DNA from: Nitrospirota bacterium | Lineage (GTDB): Bacteria; Nitrospirota; Nitrospiria; Nitrospirales; Nitrospiraceae | DNA length: 10,563 nucleotides | Reading direction: 5' to 3' | Assembly (NCBI GenBank): GCA_020028195.1 | Contig: JAHWYE010000034.1 | Span: 1 to 10,563 of the forward strand | Shown: positions 6,357 to 10,563 of the stretch, piece after piece | Position numbering within the stretch: position 1 is the stretch's first letter | Layout of the letters: the number at the start of each line of letters is the position of its first letter | Made by a program: the position numbers and the translations under genes | The notes under the pieces: model-generated | The model's database searches: none | Told to the model about the DNA's origin: nothing | What the model saw: only the letters and a program-made list of their open reading frames with translations

Positions 6357-6647
6357 ATGGGAGAAACGAAAGAGTCCGCCGGAAAGGTCAATATCGACAA
6401 AGAATTGCTGGCGATCCTGTGCTGCCCCGAGACCAAACAAGAGGTGACCCTTGCTGATGAGGGGCTCATCGCTCAGTTAAACGCTCGGGTCGGAAGGGGG
6501 GAGCTGAAGAACAAGTCCGGTCAGCCTGTGAGTGAAAAACTCGATGGCGGCCTCATCCGTGCCGATCGAAAGATCCTCTATCCGATCAGAGAAGATATCC
6601 CCGTGATGCTGATCGAGGAAGGGATTCCCATCGAGAACCTCTCCTAA
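6357..6647 (+). CDS. Trm112-family small protein
   Basis: A 96-aa protein, the only plus-strand gene. The core ELLAILCCPETKQEV (about residues 18-32), DGGLIRADRKILYPIREDIPVMLIEE (positions 62-87, quoted as KILYPIREDIPVMLIEE) is typical of the Trm112/YcaR family: LL-x-x-L-x-CP near the N-terminus and LI-x-x-D-x-x-x-x-YPI-x-x-x-IPVML near the end. Eukaryotic and archaeal members activate methyltransferases; the role of bacterial ones is mostly unknown. The second Cys of the usual zinc CPxC is absent here (CPETK), so zinc binding is doubtful. Between the two motifs there is a longer charged insertion than in the ~60-aa minimal members, plus a 15-residue N-terminal extension. The ATG at 6357-6359 has GGAGG 4 nt upstream; a longer open frame to the left lacks family similarity. 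Confidence 0.88.
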   Translation: MGETKESAGKVNIDKELLAILCCPETKQEVTLADEGLIAQLNARVGRGELKNKSGQPVSEKLDGGLIRADRKILYPIREDIPVMLIEEGIPIENLS

Positions 6648-6762
6648 GTTCGGTCACCCTCGTTCCTTCTCGCAGTCGTGACGCTACCTTCCGGCGATTC
6701 CTTTTGTTTCCTGCTTCTCAGAGAAAATGAACCACTCATAACCACAAGGCCTGACCCTTCAT

Positions 6763-6790
6763 GGCTCTTGGGTCAACTGATCAAAGAGCC
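6763..6790. terminator. Hairpin between convergent genes, possible weak terminator
   Basis: GGCTCTT (6763-6769) pairs with AAGAGCC (6784-6790). After one mismatch GGTC and GATC continue the stem (one wobble), leaving an AACT loop. It stands in the 205-bp gap between trm112 (ending 6647) and the leftward double-CxxC gene (ending 6853), where a bidirectional terminator would be expected. No T-run follows on either strand, so Rho-independent termination would be weak. The remainder of the gap shows no gene that I can support. Confidence 0.3.
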
Positions 6791-6852
6791 CCTGCGTTCA
6801 AGCGTGGCTCCTACGTGAGTGAGCGACCGGAAGGCTGTCTCTACAGTGACAT

Positions 6853-7161
6853 TTATGGAAGGACCAGCCGGACCTGTTCTTGCTCCCTGTCAGTCTTGGA
6901 GCCAGTGGAAGTCCCGCACTCCCCGCACAAATATTCGTAAAGGTTCCCCGTTGGAAGCACGAGAAGCAACCGCTCTCGGGTCGGCGTGGCCCGGCGGCAC
7001 GTCGGACAGTAGAGCAGGGAGGCCTGAAATGACCTGTACTGGTCCGGCGCCGGAGGATTCCTCCGCTGCATGGGCGGTTGTCCGACAACAGGCTGGCCGC
7101 GACGGGTGCGAGGGGGAAAGGGCCACCCGCTAGGGTCGTGGCTTTTCGGATGAGTAGGCAT
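6853..7161 (-). CDS. Double-CxxC small protein, putative zinc ribbon
   Basis: A protein of up to 102 aa. The core is LLYCPTCRRATPTRERLLLV (49-68), then a short strand with LPTGNLYEYLCGECG (69-83) and STGSKTD (85-91). CPTC (52-55) and CGEC (79-82) are spaced as the two knuckles of a zinc ribbon. I associate this kind of small two-knuckle protein with Nitrospira genomes, but from memory only. The first ~40 residues are Pro/Arg-rich and low in predicted structure; with no clear binding site before the ATG at 7159-7161, the true start may be the ATG at 7069-7071 (72 aa). It is the last of four small leftward genes after nxrB. A role in nucleic-acid binding is possible, but nothing shows it. Confidence 0.6.
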   Translation of the reverse strand: MPTHPKSHDPSGWPFPPRTRRGQPVVGQPPMQRRNPPAPDQYRSFQASLLYCPTCRRATPTRERLLLVLPTGNLYEYLCGECGTSTGSKTDREQEQVRLVLP

Positions 7162-7232
7162 GGGGGGATTCTAGCCAGGAATCATTGAATCGGTCAAGTC
7201 AGTCTCGTGGTCGAGGAGGCACCAGTCTCTGC

Positions 7233-7463
7233 CTATGAGGTTGACCGACTCCAGTTTCCGGAACCTCTTTTTGTCCTGCCTCTTACGACCCACCAGATCG
7301 AACGAACAAGCTGAACAACTCCATAGACCGAGAGTCCGATCAGGAGTCCGGACAAGCCTGCATCGCTCCAAGGCCAGAGCTCCGGATCGTGCAGGATCAC
7401 CCCGAGTGCGATGTGACCTCCCAGCCCCAGACAAATCGCAAAAATGATCCACTCGCGCAGCAT
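7233..7463 (-). CDS. Small two-helix membrane protein (76 aa)
   Basis: MLREWIIFAICLGLGG opens a first hydrophobic segment (about residues 4-24) followed by a polar Trp-containing turn (DPELWPWSDAG), a second hydrophobic segment (about 38-61) and a basic tail (RGRTKRGSGNWSRS). This predicts a hairpin with both ends in the cytoplasm by the positive-inside rule. I do not recognise a named family. The ATG at 7461-7463 has GGGAAAG 6 nt upstream; a TTG 15 bp further up is an in-frame alternative. An overlapping longer frame (7171-7500) lacks any protein-like character and was rejected. The gene follows the 122-aa gene after 95 bp. Membrane location is inferred from hydrophobicity alone. Confidence 0.65.
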   Translation of the reverse strand: MLREWIIFAICLGLGGHIALGVILHDPELWPWSDAGLSGLLIGLSVYGVVQLVRSIWWVVRGRTKRGSGNWSRSTS

Positions 7464-7469
7464 GGAATT

Positions 7470-7539
7470 CTTTCCCAATCTCTCTTGCTCTGCCCTTCAT
7501 GCAGGCAGGCCTGCAGCCAATTTCTTTCTTCTGGGAAAG
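7470..7539 (-). repeat. Nested inverted repeat covering the ribosome-binding site of the small membrane protein
   Basis: CTTTCCCA at 7470-7477 and TGGGAAAG at 7532-7539 are perfect 8-bp complements 54 bp apart. Between them TGCAGG (7500-7505) and CCTGCA (7510-7515) form a separate hairpin with a 4-nt loop. In the minus-strand transcript the outer pair would mask the GGGAAAG that serves as Shine-Dalgarno for the ATG at 7463. It could be chance, given the polypurine/polypyrimidine tracts. Confidence 0.3.
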
Positions 7540-7558
7540 GATCTTGGCGGGCCTTATA

Positions 7559-7927
7559 TCAGACCGAGCTTTTTGAGGACTCTATCTCGGTAGCGGTGAT
7601 CAGGCTGGATAGGTAGTCAGATACAAATGTCAACGCTTCTTCGCGACCATCAGCCCGACGGCCTTTTTCACGGCGCTGCACCGAGAGCTCATGGTCAAGG
7701 TCCGATTTGACGTCGCTCAGCACCCGTTGAAGAGAGGAGGGGGTCAGATTCGCATCCATGTCTTCAAGCTCCTGGCACCGATCGAGAACCCAATTGAGCC
7801 CCTCGATTCTTCCGGCATAGTGCTCTTGGTCCGCCGTGTCGATCCGGGCCATTGTGGTCGCGAAGGTTTGCGCCTCATACACAAGGTTGTAAAAACTCGT
7901 CACGGCTCTCTGCAAGGTCGGATTCAT
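7559..7927 (-). CDS. Hypothetical all-helical protein (122 aa)
   Basis: A soluble, strongly helical protein: MNPTLQRAVTSFYNLVYEAQ at the start, a central Trp-containing helix (about residues 40-57, including EGLNWVLDRCQELEDM), then a long charged helix (about 64-95) and a final helix (97-115). It contains one Cys and no signal peptide, membrane segment or known catalytic motif. I do not recognise the family. The ATG at 7925-7927 has GAGAGGA a few bases upstream, and a convincing promoter stands about 45-65 bp upstream, so it heads its own transcript, possibly including the two genes that follow. Its acidic, heptad-like content would suit a protein-protein interaction role, which is speculation. 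Confidence 0.65.
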   Translation of the reverse strand: MNPTLQRAVTSFYNLVYEAQTFATTMARIDTADQEHYAGRIEGLNWVLDRCQELEDMDANLTPSSLQRVLSDVKSDLDHELSVQRREKGRRADGREEALTFVSDYLSSLITATEIESSKSSV

Positions 7928-7964
7928 GCAAGTCCTCTCTTATGGTAATAAATAGTCGTTCCTC

Positions 7965-7992
7965 ATTATACATGAGGAGAGGGGTGGGACAA
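7965..7992 (-). promoter_or_regulatory. Sigma-70-type promoter of the 122-aa gene
   Basis: On the minus strand TTGTCC (7992-7987) and a perfect TATAAT (7970-7965) are separated by 16 bp. Transcription would begin near 7958, giving a leader of about 31 nt with the GAGAGGA binding site. It lies in the only AT-richer patch nearby, in the gap between two genes. Confidence 0.6.
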
Positions 7993-8009
7993 GCTGTTTT
8001 TTTCTGATG

Positions 8010-8336
8010 TTACGTGAAGAGGAGTGAGTGGAATTCGTTCATGTATCCGTAATAGAGGGGAGCAAAGTCCTTGAGGCTCCCAGGGCTGGTTTCCTTGAGG
8101 CGCTTGAAGAAGAAGATCTGATGACGTGGATCCAGTTGTTCGAGGAGTTGTCCCAAGTGGGCCATGGTGAAGCTGCCGGCCGGGACGCTCAGCACATAGT
8201 GCACCAGCCGCTCCACAAACTGCTCGGCGACGTAATCGCTGGTGATGAGTCCCTCAGGCAATTTGCCGGTCTCCAGAAATTCGTGGAAAGGCACAGCTTG
8301 GGCGGCAAACGGGATTGGCCCGGAGGATCGTGGCAC
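8010..8336 (-). CDS. Hypothetical protein (108 aa), GTG start
   Basis: Starting from GTG the protein opens MPRSSGPIPFAAQAVPFHEF and continues with mostly helical segments: LPEGLITSDYVAEQFVERLVHY (about residues 26-47, quoted in part as SDYVAEQFVERLVHYVL), FTMAHLGQLLEQLD (57-70), HQIFFFKRLKETSPG (73-87) and a C-terminal helix ending EFHSLLFT. No signal, membrane segment or catalytic motif is visible and I do not recognise the family. The start is supported by GGGAGG 6 nt before the GTG and by a promoter just upstream; the longest open frame would begin at a TTG inside that promoter's -35 box, which cannot be transcribed. It is the first gene after the nxrB terminator, transcribed separately from nxrB. 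Confidence 0.65.
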   Translation of the reverse strand: MPRSSGPIPFAAQAVPFHEFLETGKLPEGLITSDYVAEQFVERLVHYVLSVPAGSFTMAHLGQLLEQLDPRHQIFFFKRLKETSPGSLKDFAPLYYGYMNEFHSLLFT

Positions 8337-8342
8337 TCTCAG

Positions 8343-8348
8343 CCTCCC
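8343..8348 (-). promoter_or_regulatory. Shine-Dalgarno selecting the GTG start of the 108-aa gene
   Basis: GGGAGG is 6 nt from the GTG at 8334-8336. No ATG exists in frame nearby, so this site decides the start. Confidence 0.6.
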
Positions 8349-8370
8349 TGCGCAGAAGCCAAATGTTATC

Positions 8371-8399
8371 ACTCTACCCAAGGCACAACCGGCCGTCAA
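8371..8399 (-). promoter_or_regulatory. Sigma-70-type promoter of the 108-aa gene
   Basis: On the minus strand TTGACG (8399-8394, five of six consensus) and TAGAGT (8376-8371, four of six) are separated by 17 bp. The predicted start near 8364 gives a leader of about 28 nt. The 250-bp gap up to nxrB otherwise holds only the nxrB terminator structures. Confidence 0.5.
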
Positions 8400-8500
8400 G
8401 CCATTCTGAACGGGGCCGATGGCTGAAGAAATCTGGCGACGTCGATCTTCTTAGAGGACTGGTTCGCACCCACAATTTCTGATTGTAAAAGTGGTAGGAG

Positions 8501-8520
8501 AGAGGGTACGGGGGCCCTCT
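8501..8520 (-). other. Second stem-loop downstream of nxrB
   Basis: AGAGGG (8501-8506) and CCCTCT (8515-8520) form a 6-bp stem with an 8-nt loop, located 3 bp beyond the T-run of the nxrB terminator in the direction of transcription. It has no T-run directly after it. It could back up termination or be incidental. Confidence 0.3.
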
Positions 8521-8523
8521 TAG

Positions 8524-8560
8524 AAAAAAAAGGCAGGGAGCCCTGTGCGAGCCCCCTGCC
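8524..8560 (-). terminator. Intrinsic terminator of nxrB
   Basis: On the minus strand GGCAGGG (8560-8554) pairs with CCCTGCC (8538-8532), extendable inward by four pairs with two wobbles, and is followed directly by eight T (8531-8524). It begins 24 bp after the nxrB stop. This is a standard Rho-independent terminator and marks the end of the nxrAB transcript. Confidence 0.85.
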
Positions 8561-8584
8561 CCTTCACTGCGAACTGGCGTGGGA

Positions 8585-9874
8585 TTACAGCCAGTTCACG
8601 CGCTCGGCTGGCCGGATGTAGATCGGCTCCTCCACCTGGATGCGCGCCACCTCCTTGCCCGACTTGTTGAAGCCCAGCACGGTGTCGTTGTACATGTCAA
8701 ACCGCTTGCCGTGAATCTGGGTCTCAAACACCTTCGGGCCCGGAATGACGTCATACCGGAAGATGATCTGCTGGCTGGCCCGCCACAACTGCAGCACCGC
8801 CAACAGCTCCCGGCTCGGCACCAGGTACTTCTCGATCGCGTTGTCCACGCCCGGCCCAAACATCTGCCGCGCGTAGCCCCGGGGGGAGTGCCGCGGCGGG
8901 ATGTAGAAGCCGTTGGGTTCCGTCCCCCACTGCGGGTACAAGGGCAACGCCACCTGCTCCACCCGAATCGTAAAGTAGAGCGGGTGCCACCGATCCTCCG
9001 CCCATAGCCCGTCCTCCCCGATGCGCACGAGGCTCTGCATGCGAATCTTGCCCACGCAGGCCGCCATGCAGCGCGTCTCCATCGGCTCCCCGCCCGTCAG
9101 CGGGTCCTTCCCTTCAATCCGCGGGTAGCAGGCAATGCACTTCTCGCTCACCCGCGTCGTGCCCCGATACATCGGCTTCTTGTACGGGCACTGCTCCACG
9201 CACTTCTTGTAGCCCCGGCACCGGTTCTGGTCGATCAGCACAATCCCGTCTTCCGGCCGCTTGTAGATGGCCTTCCGGGGACAGGCGGCCAGACAGCCCG
9301 GATAGGTGCAGTGGTTGCAGATCCGCTGGAGATAGAAGAAGAACGTCTCATGCTCCGGCAGACTGCTCCCCGTCATCCGCCAGGGTTCATCCCGCGAGAA
9401 CCCCGTCTTGTCGATGCCTTCCACCAGGGCCCGCATCGAGGTCGCCGTGTCCTCGTAGATGTTGACAAACCGCCACTCCTGGTCCGTCGGAATGTACCCG
9501 ATCGCCGCCTGGCCCACCTTCGCCCCCGCGTCGAAAATGGTCATCCCTTCGAACACCCCGAACGGCGCATGGTGCTTGCGGCCCACCCGCACGTTCCACA
9601 CCTGCCCGCCCGGGTTCACTTGCTCGATCAACTGCGTGATCTTCACGTCGTAGAACTGGGGATACCCGCCATAGGGCTTGGTCTCCACGTTGTTCCACCA
9701 CATGTACTCCTGTCCCTTCGAGAACAGCCACGTGGACTTGTCCGCCATCGAACAGGTCTGGCAGGCCAGACACCGGTTGATGTTGAAGACGAAGGCGAAC
9801 TGCCACTTGGGGTGCCGCTCCTCGTAGGGATAGAGCATCTTCCGCCCCAATTGCCAGTTATAGACTTCCGGCAT
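8585..9874 (-). CDS. nxrB: Nitrite oxidoreductase beta subunit, iron-sulfur electron transfer protein
   Basis: A complete 429-aa NxrB of the Nitrospira periplasmic type, related to NarH. It carries the electrons from the NxrA molybdenum centre through four Fe-S clusters. Ligands by comparison with NarH: Cys35, Cys38, Cys41 and Cys273 for one [4Fe-4S]; Asp45 (in place of NarH Cys26), Cys246, Cys249 and Cys269 for a second; Cys186, Cys189, Cys194 and Cys229 for a third; and Cys198, Cys219 and Cys225 for a [3Fe-4S], with Tyr222 near the place of NarH Trp220. There is no signal peptide; in Nitrospira the subunit is thought to be exported together with NxrA. The ATG at 9872-9874 has GGGAGGA 4 nt upstream. 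Codons end almost uniformly in G or C, more than in the genes to the left, as expected for a very highly expressed protein. It follows nxrA after 140 bp and ends at a strong terminator. Confidence 0.97.
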   Translation of the reverse strand: MPEVYNWQLGRKMLYPYEERHPKWQFAFVFNINRCLACQTCSMADKSTWLFSKGQEYMWWNNVETKPYGGYPQFYDVKITQLIEQVNPGGQVWNVRVGRKHHAPFGVFEGMTIFDAGAKVGQAAIGYIPTDQEWRFVNIYEDTATSMRALVEGIDKTGFSRDEPWRMTGSSLPEHETFFFYLQRICNHCTYPGCLAACPRKAIYKRPEDGIVLIDQNRCRGYKKCVEQCPYKKPMYRGTTRVSEKCIACYPRIEGKDPLTGGEPMETRCMAACVGKIRMQSLVRIGEDGLWAEDRWHPLYFTIRVEQVALPLYPQWGTEPNGFYIPPRHSPRGYARQMFGPGVDNAIEKYLVPSRELLAVLQLWRASQQIIFRYDVIPGPKVFETQIHGKRFDMYNDTVLGFNKSGKEVARIQVEEPIYIRPAERVNWL

Positions 9875-9890
9875 GTTGTCCTCCCTTTCC

Positions 9891-10014
9891 GTTCGGCGTT
9901 AGGCGTAAGGCGAACCTCGTTAGGCGTCAGGCGTTATGGGTAAGGGGGGCCCTCACCTTTCACGCGTCACGCTTCACGAATGTCGCCTCACGTTTCACGC
10001 CTCACGCCTCACGG
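9891..10014 (-). repeat. Degenerate heptad-repeat hairpin filling the nxrA-nxrB spacer
   Basis: Read on the minus strand from the nxrA stop, the spacer is a run of about nine 7-bp units of the form GTGAGGC/GTGAAGC (about 10012-9950), then a GGGCCC centre, then units of the form TAACGCC/TGACGCC/TTACGCC (about 9945-9891). The two halves are imperfect complements: GTGAGGC pairs with GCCTTAC if one G-U is allowed, and the innermost GGTGAGGG pairs with CCCTTACC. The fit is better in the minus-strand RNA than in the opposite strand because the mismatches become G-U pairs. The array stops just before the nxrB ribosome-binding site. Function is unknown; RNA stabilisation or differential expression of the subunits are possibilities. 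Confidence 0.8.
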
Positions 10015-10563
10015 TTAGACTTTGATCTTGATATGCTCCCCCTTCAGCCACTTGATCATGAACTCGTTCTCCTGGCCAGGGGTAAAGCCCGTCCGCACCG
10101 GCTCCCACGGGCCCCGCGCCCCGATCCCGCCGTCCTCCGCCTTCGTGATGCGGATCAGGCACTCCTTCGGGGTTGTATTGACCGCATGGTGGTCGATCGC
10201 GTATCCGAACTTGAACTTCCAGGCAATCGCGTGCTTGCCCGGGAGCGAGTCCGTCTGGTGCATCGGCATCAGCCAGCTCCGGGTGAACGACTGCTGCGCG
10301 CCATACCGGAAGTTGCTCTGATAGCCGGTATCCACCGCAATCGCCCGGCCGTCCGGCCGCGTCTCGTGCCCCTTCACCGACTTCGCCGTCGCCACGTACG
10401 GGGCGTGCTTCGCCATCGTCACGTGGTACGGATAGGCCGGGTTGTACTTGGCCCGAATCATCAACCGCGACACCTTGTAGAACGGATCGCTCGGCTTCCA
10501 GCCGCGGTACGGCCGGTCCACCGGGTTCCCGTCCACATAGACGTAGTCGCCGTCGTTGATGCC
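10015..10563 (-). CDS. nxrA: Nitrite oxidoreductase alpha subunit, C-terminal part, cut by window edge
   Basis: The last 182 codons of NxrA; the reading frame is open to the right edge and the stop TAA is at 10015-10017. The fragment begins GINDGDYVYVDGNPVDRPYR, typical of the molybdopterin-dinucleotide-binding C-terminal domain of the DMSO reductase superfamily, and includes HVTMAKHAPYVATAKSVKGH and MHQTDSLPGKHAIAWKFKFG, which I recognise as Nitrospira-type NxrA. NxrA oxidises nitrite to nitrate at a Mo-bis-MGD centre and carries one N-terminal Fe-S cluster; those parts lie outside the window. It ends KGEHIKIKV. Gene order nxrA then nxrB and the immediate NxrB downstream make the assignment secure. 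As with nxrB, third codon positions are dominated by C and G. Confidence 0.94.
   Translation of the reverse strand, partial: GINDGDYVYVDGNPVDRPYRGWKPSDPFYKVSRLMIRAKYNPAYPYHVTMAKHAPYVATAKSVKGHETRPDGRAIAVDTGYQSNFRYGAQQSFTRSWLMPMHQTDSLPGKHAIAWKFKFGYAIDHHAVNTTPKECLIRITKAEDGGIGARGPWEPVRTGFTPGQENEFMIKWLKGEHIKIKV

Noticed and set aside
7171..7500. A 109-aa minus-strand frame overlapping the 76-aa membrane protein
   Set aside because: It lacks hydrophobic or domain structure, whereas the overlapping frame gives a coherent two-helix protein with a start and binding site.
7995..8003. A run of T after GACAAGCTG as a plus-strand terminator
   Set aside because: No stable GC-rich stem precedes it and no plus-strand gene ends nearby.
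8579..9007. A 142-aa open frame on the plus strand at the nxrB 3' end
   Set aside because: It is antisense to conserved NxrB sequence and overlaps the terminator region; no binding site or family resemblance.
9311..9943. A 210-aa open frame on the plus strand opposite nxrB
   Set aside because: It mirrors nxrB, has a Pro/Arg/His-rich composition typical of antisense frames in high-GC3 genes, and runs into the repeat spacer.
9891..10014. The heptad units as a CRISPR array
   Set aside because: Units are 7 bp, contiguous and degenerate with no spacers, and no cas gene is present.
1..10563. Mobile elements, tRNA or rRNA genes
   Set aside because: No transposase, integrase, terminal inverted repeats, tRNA cloverleaf or rRNA segment was recognised on either strand.

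Overview
The window most likely comes from a nitrite-oxidising bacterium of the genus Nitrospira. The right edge carries nxrB, the iron-sulfur subunit of nitrite oxidoreductase, complete at 429 aa, preceded by the 3' end of nxrA, the molybdenum catalytic subunit. I recognise the NxrB sequence as the Nitrospira periplasmic type from its length, its cysteine pattern and an Asp in place of one NarH-type cluster cysteine. Lineage, and canonical nitrite oxidiser versus comammox, cannot be decided here.

Layout: every gene except one (trm112, near 6.4-6.6 kb) lies on the minus strand and is read right to left. (1) 8.5-10.56 kb: nxrA (partial) then nxrB. The 140-bp spacer between them is filled with degenerate 7-bp repeats arranged as a large hairpin. 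nxrB is closed by a good intrinsic terminator. (2) 6.85-8.4 kb: four small genes of unknown function: a 108-aa soluble protein, a 122-aa helical protein, a 76-aa membrane protein and a 102-aa double-CxxC protein. The first two have recognisable promoters. (3) 6.36-6.65 kb: a Trm112-family protein on the plus strand, divergent from a DUF502 membrane protein. (4) 1-6.23 kb: a tightly packed leftward array: DUF502 membrane protein, GNAT acetyltransferase, two small BamE/SmpA-like lipoproteins, a two-helix membrane protein with CPSC/CPAC motifs whose stop overlaps (ATGA) the start of an exported DmpA/P1-family peptidase, a small conserved-looking protein, a stand-alone FIST-domain sensor-like protein, an exported FKBP-type prolyl isomerase, and the N-terminal part of GcvT (glycine cleavage T protein), which is cut by the left edge.

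Functionally the right end is the energy-conserving nitrite oxidation locus. The left array is largely envelope-oriented (export signals, lipoboxes, membrane helices, a periplasmic isomerase and peptidase) and ends in one-carbon metabolism. I see no tRNA, rRNA, CRISPR array, insertion sequence, integrase, or phage or plasmid genes. Nothing here amounts to a clearly new multi-gene system. The items most worth a second look are the heptad-repeat hairpin between nxrA and nxrB, the block of small unknown genes just downstream of nxrB, and the membrane CPxC protein fused translationally to the secreted peptidase.
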